From Endomicrobium sp. (lineage in GTDB: Bacteria > Elusimicrobiota > Endomicrobiia > Endomicrobiales > Endomicrobiaceae): DNA of 64,000 bases. Positions 10,276 to 20,285 of the stretch are shown in pieces. The notes below the pieces were generated by a model, which did not search any database, had not been told where the DNA came from, and was given only the letters and a program-made list of their open reading frames with translations. Position 1 is the stretch's first letter. Every line of letters starts with the position of its first letter. The stretch spans positions 1-64,000 of the forward strand of contig JAISEE010000033.1 in NCBI GenBank assembly GCA_031264325.1. Direction: 5' to 3'. The position numbers and the translations under genes were made by a program.

Positions 10276-13200
10276 ATGCGAAAGATTATAATATTTTTTA
10301 TTGTACTAGTTTTGTCTATTTTCGTATATTGTGCAAGAGATTTTTTTTTAGTTCCTTATTTGCAAAAATATGTAAGCACTAAAACTGGACATAACATATC
10401 TATAGGTAGATTTTCATTATCTCCGTTTAAATTATCTCTTAAAGATCTTGATGTTGATAGCATTATAAAAGTCCGAAAGACTACTTTAAAATTAAATCCA
10501 TTTAAATTTTTTTTTAACTTTTTTACCCATCGAGGAATAATACAAGTTGAAGTATATAACGTTGAGATTGATTTAAAAGAAAATCAATATGCTTCAGTTC
10601 TAAAGCCAAATGGTAAAAAAGCTGTTTTAAAGCTCCCGAAGATTGGTATTGATGTTCATATTAATGAAGTTTTAATCAAACAAGGAACGGCACTTTTTAA
10701 TATAACCGACACTTATATATATGTTGATACAAATACGATAAAATTAGACTCAGTTTTACATGCAGCTGGCAACTCAATTAAACTTGAAGCTTTATTGAAA
10801 CAGAAAGAAGGGTATCTTTTTGATGTATCAGTTGCTCTTAAGTCTAAAAATAAGATTAATATGTTTATAAATTCTAACGGGGTTATTGATTTGTTATCTT
10901 TTAATTCTGATTGGAATATATATATTGTAAAGCTAAATTATAAAGGTTTTGATTTTGGAGGAACATTGGGTGGGGTATTAAAAAGTGAAAAAGATACTAA
11001 TATTGAATTTGCTGGTAAGTTTGGAAAATTTAAAACAAACGGTTTCTTTAGTAATACAATAAATGCAGAAGCATTTATTGACTTTTCTCAAACAAACAAG
11101 TCTGTATCCGGAAAACTTAATATGAGCTTTAAAAAACGAAAAGGTTTAAAAGAATTAAATCTCAAGGTTTCAAAATTGAATGCTTTTGATTTTAATATAG
11201 AAAATTTTGAATTGTTAAGCAGTGAAAATAATAACGGTACATATAAAATTGTTTGCAACTATGGTTTGAGAAAACGCTTGGAAGTTATTTATTTACAAAG
11301 CGGAGATTATAAGGGTGATTTAATTATAAGAGATAAAAAGGTAGGGTATATAAAAGGAAATATCAAAAAAGGGACAATTATTGTTGATGCTAAAAATATA
11401 AATATAACTGATATGCCTTTAATCCCTGTTGTGGTAAAAAATGTTAATGGAAGGGGAAGTATTTTTGGCAATATAAATGAAACTTCAGGTAAGGTTGATT
11501 TTTCTTTTATATCTGATACAAACATGGTTGACACCAAAGGGACTATAATTCGCGATAAAGATAGATATACTTTTGATTTTTATAAATGCGACGGTTCTAT
11601 TTTATTAAAACATGTTGTTTCAGGTGGCAGTGTAATATTTACAGATTTTAAATTTAAAGAAATTAATATTATGAACGTTTTGCATGTTATAGGACATTCA
11701 AAAATAGATATTTCAGGAATGGCAAGCGGTAATATAAGTTATAAAGAAAAAGATGTATGTATAAAATTTGATCTTAAGGCTTTTGAAGGAGTGCTTTATG
11801 ATAATAATTTTAAGGAACTTGAAGTAAAAGGAGCAGTGGATTTAAATTTAAATAAGGTAAAGATTGAACACTTTGTTATCAAAAATGCATCAAATACTGA
11901 TGCTATAGTTGATATAAAAGGACTGATAGGTTTTACAAATGAAAACCCTGAGTCCTCCATATATATTGATTTAAAGGATATTATTGTACGAGGTGTTAAA
12001 GTAAACTGTCATAGTGAATTTCATGGTTATTTAGGCACTGGAAAAGTGATAAAAGGCGTATTAAAGAGTATTGGAGTAAAGATAGGTGGCATTTTTTTGG
12101 GAAACATGGAAACTGATGTAAGTATTTCAACAAAAAAATTTAAATTATCAAATTTAAAAGCTGATAATGGTTTGAGTATGATAGTGTCGGCAAATTTAAA
12201 AAGGAACGAGATATCTGGTATTATTGATTTTAAAAATACGAATATAGAAGGAATATATCCTGGAATTGTTGGATTTTTAGATGCTTCTGTAAAATTTTCA
12301 GGGAAACTAAATAATCCTTATATTAAAGTTTCCTTTTTGTTTAAAAAAAGCGCTTATCTATCTCAACCCTTTTCTTTATCATCTGTAATTTTTTATAAAG
12401 ATGGGATCGTAAATATAAATAAAATGAATATTATATCAGGCAGGACGAAAGTTTTCCTTTCAGGAAAATATTCAAACGTAGGACGTCTTCAGGTAACTGT
12501 AAGTAATTTAAGCGATAGTATTATAAATAATATATTGACAGGAGGACTTACATTGCCTTTTAAGGGTGAACTTTGTGGAAAAGGTGAGATTTATTTTCGT
12601 GATAAAAAACCTGAACTTAAGATGCTCCTAGAGACTAAAGACGCTTATGTAGGTTCTTTAAAATTAAAAGATTTTAAAACCGAAATTGAAGTTGTCAATA
12701 AAAATATTATAATAAAGTCCACTTCTGCAAAAATTTCTAATGGCGAAATAAGGATTGATGAAGGTTTTTGTGATCTAAATAACAATAAATACTTTTTAGA
12801 TTTATTTTTTATAAATATCCATGCCGGACAGATGGATTTGTTCGGGAACGTCAAACTTTATGGTGATATAGTAGAAGAGAATAGGATTTTTATATTTAGT
12901 GGAATTGTTGATTTAAATAATTTATGGATGAATAAATATAAATTAAATCATTATTTTTTTAATTATTCATTTAAAGATGGCATATTAAAACTTTTTCAAA
13001 AACCAATAGATAAAAATAATGATTTTAGTTTATTCTGTGAAATTATTTTTGGTGACATTCTGACAGTGAAGAAATTGAATGTTGTAGGAAAATCGTCACA
13101 TTTTGATATGTCTGGGAATTTTTCAAAAGATTGCGTAAATTTTGAAGTCACAGGTTTTGGTATTGATTTGAAACTTATGTCAAATTTTTTTGATTTACCT

Positions 13201-14877
13201 GTAGGATTAGAAGGCGACACTGATGTATACATTAAATTCAAAAGCGATGCGAGTTCTTTTAATGGTAATATGTCAATCGTTTCAATAAGTGGGGCTTTGA
13301 TGAATATTCCATTTGATAAGTTATGTGTTTATATGGACTTTTATGATAACCGTATTTATATAAAAGAGGCATTTGTTTCAAAAAAAAATGATATAAAAAT
13401 TGTCGCAAAGGGGAGTTTTCCTATTTGCTTAAGCGAAAAAGTATCTAAAGAAGTTGTAGATATTTCTTATGAGATTGAAGATAATAAACTTGGTATCTTA
13501 AAATATCTTTCAGACGGTTTTTTGAATCCTTTAAGCGGTAAATTATTATTGAAAGGTACCATAAACGGAAGTTATAAAAGTCTCAAAAACAGTGGAACGC
13601 TTTCAGTTTTTGATGGAATATTCCATTTTAATGGCTATTTTGGTAAAATAAAAAATGTAGTAGCTGAAATATTTCTTACTGACAATTTGATTAAAGTTAA
13701 TAAGTTTACCTTTAGTTCAGGAGCAGGTAAAGTAAACATTTCAGGATTAATAAAACTTAAGAATTTTATTATAAAAAATTTTGATATTAGAGCTGTTACT
13801 GAAGGGAAGAAAGGAATTCCCATATCTGTACATCAGCTGCCTATTTCAAAGTTTATGAGATCAAAGTCTGTGCTGAAAGATTATTCTTCAGGAAAACCTT
13901 TGTTTGATATTAAAATCGAAGGAAAACCAAAAAATTTTTTGGTTTCTGGACATATTGTTTTGGAAGACACAAGGTTTACTTTCCCTGGAGAAAAAGATAG
14001 TGAGGGTTTCAACAACATTTCGTTTTTAGAAAATGCTAAATTCGATTTGGATTTATACACTGGCAAAAAGACAAAATTTGAAAATTCAATTGTTTCATCT
14101 TTAATAAATGGGACTTTGCACATAAGCGGAAGTCTCAACAGTTTGAAATCTGAAGGAGTTATTGAATCAACAAGTGGAAGACTGAACTATTTTGGGATAG
14201 GTTTTTTTGATATATTAAGTGCCAGATTAGAAATAATTGACAATAATCAAATTTATGTGACTGTAGAAGGTGAAACTGTGATTCCTTCAAAAGCAGGACG
14301 AGGATCTGAAACAGTAAAATTATTTGTAAAAAGGTGTAAATTATCTGAACTTTCAAAAGGTAATGCAATAAAATTTAGTTCAAAAGATGAACTGAATATG
14401 GATCCTCAAAAAGGCTTGGCTAAAATTATGGGTATGGATCAAGACAAAGAAACAAACTATTTAAGATTTGCATTAAGTGGTTTTGAGCAGGAATTTTCAA
14501 CTCCTCTCGCAATATTGTTATTGCATAAAATAGGTATTGCTGATAATTTTAGAATTTCTTATGTCAATACTGACGATGATACTGTTGCTATAGATAAAAG
14601 CCTAAGGCTTGTTAATTTACTACCAGGGACAAGATGTACAGTGGAAAAGGGTATAAATAAAAACATTCTATTTGGATATAGCTTAACTTTTTCTGAGTTT
14701 AACAGAAAACTTGATTTGACCCACAGTATGGAACTGCGATATAAATTAGCACCAAATTTATTTTTAAAATGCAATTATGAGTTTAATCATGAAGAGTGTT
14801 TTAGAGAACGGGATAAATCAATAAAACTTCAACAGCAATTTAAATTTGGACAGTCAAAAAAACATAAAAATAAATGA
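10276..14877 (+). CDS. tamB: TamB-like (DUF490) envelope protein
   Basis: Encodes 1533 residues, within the large size range of TamB/AsmA-like proteins that bridge inner and outer membranes and help outer-membrane protein assembly and phospholipid transport. One N-terminal membrane anchor (about 3-22) precedes a very long, repetitive beta-rich periplasmic region with alternating hydrophobic residues. The last 350 residues carry the TamB/DUF490 C-terminal pattern (FLVSGHIVLEDTRFTFPG, GTLHISGSLNSLKSEG, GRLNYFGIGFFDILSARLEI, LRFALSGFEQEFSTPLAILLL). The very end (RYKLAPNLFLKCNYEFN) resembles outer-membrane-facing strands. An AAGG precedes the ATG at 10276. The partner TamA/Omp85 protein is not in the window. 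It is remarkable that the largest gene here is intact amid decay, which argues for an essential envelope role. Confidence 0.85.
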   Translation: MRKIIIFFIVLVLSIFVYCARDFFLVPYLQKYVSTKTGHNISIGRFSLSPFKLSLKDLDVDSIIKVRKTTLKLNPFKFFFNFFTHRGIIQVEVYNVEIDLKENQYASVLKPNGKKAVLKLPKIGIDVHINEVLIKQGTALFNITDTYIYVDTNTIKLDSVLHAAGNSIKLEALLKQKEGYLFDVSVALKSKNKINMFINSNGVIDLLSFNSDWNIYIVKLNYKGFDFGGTLGGVLKSEKDTNIEFAGKFGKFKTNGFFSNTINAEAFIDFSQTNKSVSGKLNMSFKKRKGLKELNLKVSKLNAFDFNIENFELLSSENNNGTYKIVCNYGLRKRLEVIYLQSGDYKGDLIIRDKKVGYIKGNIKKGTIIVDAKNINITDMPLIPVVVKNVNGRGSIFGNINETSGKVDFSFISDTNMVDTKGTIIRDKDRYTFDFYKCDGSILLKHVVSGGSVIFTDFKFKEINIMNVLHVIGHSKIDISGMASGNISYKEKDVCIKFDLKAFEGVLYDNNFKELEVKGAVDLNLNKVKIEHFVIKNASNTDAIVDIKGLIGFTNENPESSIYIDLKDIIVRGVKVNCHSEFHGYLGTGKVIKGVLKSIGVKIGGIFLGNMETDVSISTKKFKLSNLKADNGLSMIVSANLKRNEISGIIDFKNTNIEGIYPGIVGFLDASVKFSGKLNNPYIKVSFLFKKSAYLSQPFSLSSVIFYKDGIVNINKMNIISGRTKVFLSGKYSNVGRLQVTVSNLSDSIINNILTGGLTLPFKGELCGKGEIYFRDKKPELKMLLETKDAYVGSLKLKDFKTEIEVVNKNIIIKSTSAKISNGEIRIDEGFCDLNNNKYFLDLFFINIHAGQMDLFGNVKLYGDIVEENRIFIFSGIVDLNNLWMNKYKLNHYFFNYSFKDGILKLFQKPIDKNNDFSLFCEIIFGDILTVKKLNVVGKSSHFDMSGNFSKDCVNFEVTGFGIDLKLMSNFFDLPVGLEGDTDVYIKFKSDASSFNGNMSIVSISGALMNIPFDKLCVYMDFYDNRIYIKEAFVSKKNDIKIVAKGSFPICLSEKVSKEVVDISYEIEDNKLGILKYLSDGFLNPLSGKLLLKGTINGSYKSLKNSGTLSVFDGIFHFNGYFGKIKNVVAEIFLTDNLIKVNKFTFSSGAGKVNISGLIKLKNFIIKNFDIRAVTEGKKGIPISVHQLPISKFMRSKSVLKDYSSGKPLFDIKIEGKPKNFLVSGHIVLEDTRFTFPGEKDSEGFNNISFLENAKFDLDLYTGKKTKFENSIVSSLINGTLHISGSLNSLKSEGVIESTSGRLNYFGIGFFDILSARLEIIDNNQIYVTVEGETVIPSKAGRGSETVKLFVKRCKLSELSKGNAIKFSSKDELNMDPQKGLAKIMGMDQDKETNYLRFALSGFEQEFSTPLAILLLHKIGIADNFRISYVNTDDDTVAIDKSLRLVNLLPGTRCTVEKGINKNILFGYSLTFSEFNRKLDLTHSMELRYKLAPNLFLKCNYEFNHEECFRERDKSIKLQQQFKFGQSKKHKNK

Positions 14878-15458
14878 AAAAATTAAAATATTAAAATGAA
14901 GTTTAATATAAAATAAATACAAAGTCCTTTTAAAAGATTTTGAAAATTTTACTAAGATAATGTTATTGATATGTCGTTAAGCATTACATAGGAGGTAACA
15001 TTTGAAAAATAGTTTATTTGATAGATAATAAAATACATCTAATGTGATTTTAGATGACTTTGGTTTTATTAATCTTTTCATAGTTTTAAAAGAAAAAATT
15101 GTAAAAGAATCTTATTTGGGGACGTTGTCGTTTTTTTTAGTTTGCAGTTGGCTGTGACTGTTATATTAATAAATAGTGGTTGATTATAGTAGTTCTAAAT
15201 ACTAAAATAATAAAGTGACTGTTGATAAGTTACAGTGGTTAGGGTAGGATATTTGAAAAATATATGTAATAAAAAACAAATAATTATCTGTGTTTTGACT
15301 GAAAAAGTTAACAAAATAAATAAGACGAAAGTCTATGTTAATAACATTTATATATTTCTAGTTATATTTTATGTTATATGTCTCATACTTCGTACGCACT
15401 TTGGATCTCAATGTAATTCTCTTTTTGTACTATATTAACATACCTTGCCATTGTTGCT

Positions 15459-15919
15459 CTATATTTGCTCTATAGATTTTTCAATGTCAATTTTCAATTC
15501 TCTATATTTTTTTTCTATGCTTTCTATTGTCATAACTATTTCATTTTCTACACTTAATATATTCCAAAGTCGTTTTAAATACAGATCTTTTATGCCTATC
15601 AAGTAAAGTTTAATATCATTATATACTTTTTCCTATATATTAGCATCACTGTAGATATTAACAAGCCTATTTGCCTCTTCTTTCTTTTTAGTTTTTTTGT
15701 AGCGGTTAAGTCACCTTGTATCTACTTTATTGTATCAGCTGCTAAGTGTTTTTTTTGTATTCACTATTTTGATTTTATTATTTTTTTCATATATCTTCTT
15801 GTAGAACATAAATTCTGTTAAAATTTTTTTGAATTTGTTGCATTATTAGTGTCATTTACGCTGATTACACCATACTTTTTATTACGTTTATATATATAAA
15901 CGTAATAAAACTTATGATT
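15459..15919 (-). pseudogene. Pseudogene of unknown family, in-frame stop codons
   Basis: Read on the minus strand, one frame of about 150 codons looks like protein (GVISVNDTNNATNSKK, later NRYKKTKKKEEANRLVNIYS, YNDIKLYLIGIKDLYLKRLW, TIESIEKKYRELKIDIEKS) and is interrupted by three in-frame stops (two TGA, one TAG) before a final TAG at 15459-15461. The frame itself is never shifted. Each stop is one C-to-T change from a sense codon (CGA or CAG), as expected under AT mutational pressure. The C-terminal part is a probable coiled coil, EKKYRELKIDIEKS. I cannot name the family; a decayed restriction-modification or DNA-helicase gene is one possibility without direct support. The 5' boundary is uncertain because it runs into a palindrome. 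Confidence 0.6.
15877..15910. repeat. 34-bp perfect palindrome
   Basis: The sequence reads identically on both strands across all 34 bases, centred between 15893 and 15894. Half-site: TTTTATTACGTTTATAT. No T-run or loop suggests a simple terminator. It sits at the upstream end of the minus-strand pseudogene, so it could be an operator or transcription boundary of that dead gene. Confidence 0.8.
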
Positions 15920-16168
15920 TAATTAGACTTGTTATTTTGGCAAGGATTTAACTTATTTTATACAGCTACTAATTAAACTAACTTTTTACTTTCTCATACT
16001 TTGCATTTTTCATTAAACAAAAACAATAAACGACTCTTAAAGAATATTTTTATTGATTCTCTTTTTTATATTCCTTTTAACTTGGAATTATCATTTTTTT
16101 ATTTTATTACTCGTTATTTTTATTTTTTTTTAAAAGCATTTTTTCATTTTTTCTAAAATCTTATTAAT

Positions 16169-18295
16169 TCACTCTTTCAATTTTTTTCTAAATATTGTAA
16201 CTATTGCGTATGCAGAAAAGACTCCTATCAATGCTCCAGCAAGAACATCTGAAGGAAAATGATTTCCTGTATAAATTCTATAAAATCCTGAAGAAAAAGC
16301 AAATAATATGTATAAATACCAATACTTTTTAACCATTACAAACATGAAAATGCATAAAGAAAACGCAAGTTCTGTATGCCCTGAAGGGAAAGAAAGTGTG
16401 TATATTTTTTCAAAGAGTATGTTTGTATTTTTTCCAAATACTTTTAGAGGGCGAGGTCTTTCAAAATAATATTTTAGAAAATGAATTATTACAGCGCCTA
16501 CTGCCATTATGCTTGTCAATAGGGCGAGCTTTGTCAAAAAGTGTTCTTTTTTATTTTTCCATAGGATAGATATGCATATTGTAAGTATTATAAAAAAACT
16601 TAAGTTAAAATTTTTGGAGTCACAATATGAAATAGGTATCATAAAAAAGTCTAAAAATTTAGACTTTAAGTTTGAATTTATAAATTTGAAAACAAAATGG
16701 TCAAATTTTAAAAATTTTTGCTTGAGGTCTTTTTTTGTTTCCAAATTTAGAGCGGCATAAGACTGCTGAAGTTTAGTCGGATTGAAAGACTTGCAAAATG
16801 TAAAATAGAAATTTTTAATTTTTTTGCCATTTCTATATACAGGGAACTCTTCAATTTCAGTATATGATGAAAATACACCAGTTTCATATCTGCTTTTAGG
16901 CTCTGAAAAGAAGTAATTGTTGTATATGTATAATCCATTTTTATTTTTTAATTTTTTTAAGTCTCTCTGCCAAAAATCGTAAGCATTTATTTTGTCGCTT
17001 ATGCAAAATACTCTAAGTTCTGGAACGCATGCTGAAAGTTCACTTGCTAAATAGCTTTTGTATGTAAATATAAAAGGTCTTTCTTTTTTTGAATAAGTGG
17101 TTACTATTCGTCTTATTTCGTTCCCTACTTCTTTCCAGCCATAAACTTCATTTGTTAAATCAATTTTTTCGCTTTCGGGTATACCGTGTTCTATTTTTTC
17201 AAGTTTACCCTTTGGTATTAATTTTTTCATTGGTATAATTCCGTACAAAGTATGTAGGAAAATCATGATAACCATAAGCAAAGTTAAGCTCCAAGCTGTA
17301 TAAGAATAAAATTTGAACCATTTTATATGCCAAAATTTTAATGTTAAATGAGTTGTATATATTGATAAAACTAGATATCCCATAGCAGGCCAGTGGGGAA
17401 GTATTTCATTAAATGTTGCCACTGTGTTAAAAATGAGCAAGGTAGGTAACGAGAAACAAGAAATAATAAGAGCTGTTCTATTCTCTCTTTTATAAGCTTC
17501 TTTAACACATAAGAACGCAGCGATTATAAACATTAAAAATAGTAAAGGAGAAATATATCCGGCTTGTGCTCCTATGGATCTGCCAAAAAGTGTTAAAGAA
17601 AATTTAGGCAAAGAATGTCCAACTCCATGTCCTAATTGAAATCTGAAAGATGCCCAGTTGTTTTCTGTATTCCATATTAGAACAGGTAAAAAGGTTATGA
17701 CAGACAGGATAAGCCCAATGTATGGTTCTTTATTTTTAAACCAAAATCTGTGTTTTGACGAAAAAATAAGAAATAAAAACACTGAAAAAGGTATCAAAAT
17801 TCCGTTATATTTAGAAAGCATTGCAAATCCTGTTGTAATACCTAGCAAATACCAATATTTTTTATTATTTGTTTCAATTATTATGATAAATATAAGAAGC
17901 GATAGGAGCCAAAACAAAGCAAGTGGAGAGTCTGGAACGGTTATTACAGAACCTAAAAAAGAAAATACTGGAAGAATATTTAATAGCAATATACCGGCAA
18001 AAGCCGTTTTTTCATTGTAAAGTTTTTTAACACATATAAAAAATATCCAAATTGCAAAAAAGAAAATTAATACTGCGGGACATCTTACTGCAAATTTAGT
18101 GTCATTGAAAATTAATGTTGATGCTTTAATTATATAACCAATTAGAGGTGGATGGTCAAAATATGAAAAATTTAGAAATTTAGAATATACCCAATAGTGA
18201 GCTTCGTCTATAGTTAGCCCTATTTTGTCTATTATTAACAGTCGCAATAGTGTTGTGGCAATATTTACAACCCAAAACCATAACCTGTAGTTCAT
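16169..18295 (-). CDS. GT83/ArnT-like lipid-sugar glycosyltransferase fused to a PAP2 phosphatase domain
   Basis: Encodes 708 residues. Residues 1 to about 520 are a polytopic GT-C glycosyltransferase of the ArnT/PMT type. The luminal acidic motif IDEAHYW (D30, E31), FSYFDHPPLIGY, TVPDSPLALFW and SKYNGILIP are typical, with about ten membrane helices. The last roughly 150 residues form a PAP2-type lipid phosphatase domain with all three motifs: K608 to RPRP (613-616), PSGH (637-640) and R673-H679-D683 in RIYTGNHFPSD, between membrane helices. Such enzymes take a sugar from polyprenyl phosphate; the PAP2 domain could dephosphorylate the lipid carrier or a lipid A substrate. It directly abuts the upstream GT2 gene (no gap), which likely makes its sugar donor. 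The two-domain architecture is clear; the acceptor is unknown. Confidence 0.85.
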   Translation of the reverse strand: MNYRLWFWVVNIATTLLRLLIIDKIGLTIDEAHYWVYSKFLNFSYFDHPPLIGYIIKASTLIFNDTKFAVRCPAVLIFFFAIWIFFICVKKLYNEKTAFAGILLLNILPVFSFLGSVITVPDSPLALFWLLSLLIFIIIIETNNKKYWYLLGITTGFAMLSKYNGILIPFSVFLFLIFSSKHRFWFKNKEPYIGLILSVITFLPVLIWNTENNWASFRFQLGHGVGHSLPKFSLTLFGRSIGAQAGYISPLLFLMFIIAAFLCVKEAYKRENRTALIISCFSLPTLLIFNTVATFNEILPHWPAMGYLVLSIYTTHLTLKFWHIKWFKFYSYTAWSLTLLMVIMIFLHTLYGIIPMKKLIPKGKLEKIEHGIPESEKIDLTNEVYGWKEVGNEIRRIVTTYSKKERPFIFTYKSYLASELSACVPELRVFCISDKINAYDFWQRDLKKLKNKNGLYIYNNYFFSEPKSRYETGVFSSYTEIEEFPVYRNGKKIKNFYFTFCKSFNPTKLQQSYAALNLETKKDLKQKFLKFDHFVFKFINSNLKSKFLDFFMIPISYCDSKNFNLSFFIILTICISILWKNKKEHFLTKLALLTSIMAVGAVIIHFLKYYFERPRPLKVFGKNTNILFEKIYTLSFPSGHTELAFSLCIFMFVMVKKYWYLYILFAFSSGFYRIYTGNHFPSDVLAGALIGVFSAYAIVTIFRKKLKE

Positions 18296-18994
18296 TTATC
18301 TCCCTGTTAATTTTAGCTTTAAAGCTTTGAATAAATATGTTATTAAAGTTTTTAGGTGAAGCTTTGATTTACCTGAAAATCTGGCAAGAAATATTATTGG
18401 ATATTCTTTGACTTTTAAATTATTTTTTTTAACTTTATATAGAACTTCGGTAATTATGAAAGGATCGCTTGCCGTTAACTCAGTTGCGAATTTAGCTAGA
18501 GCGGCTCTTTTAAACATTCTATAACCGGAGGTAGGGTCTTGTATTTTAACTTTTAACACAAAAGATAAGTATCGCCTTGAAAAGTTGCTTATTATTTGTC
18601 TAATTATTGGTCTCTCTTTATCTTTTCTTCCATTGATATAGCGTGATCCTATAACAACATCATAACTTTCTATTGTTTTTAAAAATTCTGGGATATATTT
18701 AGGGGAATGAGAACCATCCCCATCCATTTCAACTATATAATCGGCTTTCATATCAAGAGCTTTTAAGAATCCATCTTTCCCGGCATACCCGCGACCTCTG
18801 TTTTCTTTTCTTAATAGAAGGTGTACTTTATTATTTGTTTTTGATATTTCTTCAACTATTTTGTACGTTTTGTCAGGAGACATATCATCTACAATCAAAA
18901 CGTCTGCACTGACACCACAATTTAAAATTTTATCAATTATCATCTTTATATTTGAAGCTTCGTTGTATGTCGGCACTATTACGACAGTTTTCAT
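18296..18994 (-). CDS. Polyprenyl-phosphate sugar synthase (GT2, DPM1/ArnC-like)
   Basis: Encodes 232 residues, the compact soluble form of dolichol-phosphate-mannose-synthase-like GT2 enzymes. It has VVIVPTYNEASNI at the N-terminus, the DDMSPD nucleotide-binding acidic motif, VEMDGDGSHSP (the metal-binding DxD region), GSRY, and the QDPTSGYRMFKR motif of the family. It would attach a sugar from a nucleotide sugar to a polyprenyl phosphate at the cytoplasmic face. AGAGG precedes the ATG. Its stop is contiguous with the start of the GT83-PAP2 gene, so the pair probably forms one synthesis-and-transfer unit. No C-terminal transmembrane domain is seen, so it must be recruited to the membrane. 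The sugar is unknown. Confidence 0.88.
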   Translation of the reverse strand: MKTVVIVPTYNEASNIKMIIDKILNCGVSADVLIVDDMSPDKTYKIVEEISKTNNKVHLLLRKENRGRGYAGKDGFLKALDMKADYIVEMDGDGSHSPKYIPEFLKTIESYDVVIGSRYINGRKDKERPIIRQIISNFSRRYLSFVLKVKIQDPTSGYRMFKRAALAKFATELTASDPFIITEVLYKVKKNNLKVKEYPIIFLARFSGKSKLHLKTLITYLFKALKLKLTGR

Positions 18995-19032
18995 TAAAAC
19001 CTCTATTTGAACTGTGTTAAGGTAGGAACAAA

Positions 19033-20193
19033 TTATAAATACTGCTTAACTGCTTTTATAACGTCTTTTGCTGTTATTGCCTCCATACAGGTATCAGCTA
19101 AATTGCATTCCTGTTTATAGCAGACTACGCAATTTTTATTAGATTGTATTTTTACGCCTTTGGAATATATTTCTATTTCATTGATTGAAGTTGGACCAAA
19201 AAGAGCTACGATATTTTTTTTAAGTCCGGCAGCGGCATGTAAAGCCATAGTATCTCCGCATAAAACTACGTTGCATAGATTTATCTTTGCAAAAAAATCT
19301 GGAATAGTATTGTTAATTCCTGTTGATATAACATTTGACATATTTTCTTTTAAAATCAAGTCAATTTCATTTTTATCATGAGTACTTCCGAGCAATAAAA
19401 CGAAATATCCTTTTTGCGAAAAGTATTTTGCAGTTTCAATAAACCCCTTTGGTGTCCATTTTTTTAATTTCCACATATTCCCTGCACCTGGGTTTATTCC
19501 TATAATTTTTTTATTGTTATTTATATTGTTGTCTTTTAAAAATTTTTCAGCCTTTTCTATTGATTTTTTTTGCAAAGGAACAATTATTTCATAGTTGTCT
19601 TTTGGTAGTTCGGTTATTTTAGACATCCAATATTGATATGTAAAAGTATTGGCTTTCTTAAGTTTATCATAAGCACTTGCTTTAAGCCATTCTTTAGCAT
19701 AGTTGTTTGATGTTATAATGTTTCTACGATCATCTAAAGTAAACCCTAAGACTTTTTTTTTATTTGAGAGTTTTGTAAGAGATAAGCTTTCAAAAGCTAA
19801 ATCTAAGTTGATGACAATGTCAAAAAATTCGTTTGCAAGATATTTTATGACATTGTCATAATTATTATGTATTACTCTATCTATCAGATTGTTACCTTTA
19901 AGAACAGCTGCATTTTTTATATCAACAATCCAAGATATTTCACTTTTAGAGTAAATTTCTTTTAAGCCGTTTAAAATAAAAGTAGTTCTTAAAACATCAC
20001 CCATGGCTCCAAGTTTAACAATTAGAATGCGTTTGTTATTTTTGTTAGCTGAGTTAGCTGAAAGTTTTGAATAATTTTTACATTTTTTACAAGTGACATT
20101 ATTATATTTTTGGTAAACACACGGCCTATCTAACTTAAATTTAGAACAATCTGTGAAAACTTCAAAAGAATCAGTATTTTTTATTATAATCAT
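19033..20193 (-). CDS. Heptosyltransferase-family (GT9) glycosyltransferase
   Basis: Encodes 386 residues with the ADP-heptose:LPS heptosyltransferase fold. The core starts RILIVKLGAMGDVLRTT and carries GINPGAGNMWKLKKWTP (the nucleotide-sugar binding loop), FVLLLGSTHDKNE, VLCGDTMALHAAAGLKKNIVALFGPT, and a C-terminal KNCVVCYKQECNLADTCM with paired cysteines. A 45-residue N-terminal extension has four cysteines (DCSKF, DRPCVYQK, TCKKC) as found in a subset of GT9 proteins; it may bind metal. It would add heptose or a related sugar to the LPS inner core. First gene of a minus-strand operon (GT9, GT2, GT83-PAP2; 38-base gap), divergent from another GT83 gene. Confidence 0.85.
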   Translation of the reverse strand: MIIIKNTDSFEVFTDCSKFKLDRPCVYQKYNNVTCKKCKNYSKLSANSANKNNKRILIVKLGAMGDVLRTTFILNGLKEIYSKSEISWIVDIKNAAVLKGNNLIDRVIHNNYDNVIKYLANEFFDIVINLDLAFESLSLTKLSNKKKVLGFTLDDRRNIITSNNYAKEWLKASAYDKLKKANTFTYQYWMSKITELPKDNYEIIVPLQKKSIEKAEKFLKDNNINNNKKIIGINPGAGNMWKLKKWTPKGFIETAKYFSQKGYFVLLLGSTHDKNEIDLILKENMSNVISTGINNTIPDFFAKINLCNVVLCGDTMALHAAAGLKKNIVALFGPTSINEIEIYSKGVKIQSNKNCVVCYKQECNLADTCMEAITAKDVIKAVKQYL

Positions 20194-20285
20194 AACTTAT
20201 AAAGTTAGCAAATTTTACCTGAGATTGCAATATCACGTGTAAATTAGTAAAATTGTAGATTAATGAGTTTATTTAGTTGGAGTTT

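Larger units (their letters stand above)
14878..16168. other. Decayed spacer, 1.3 kb, with one clear pseudogene
   Basis: The region between tamB and the convergent glycosyltransferase cluster holds the minus-strand pseudogene at 15459-15919 and the palindrome at 15877-15910, listed separately. A hairpin at about 15028-15071 (outer arms TAATAAAA/TTTTATTA, inner arms CATCTAA/TTAGATG) may help end tamB transcription, but no T-run directly follows. The rest shows no supportable gene. Confidence 0.5.
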
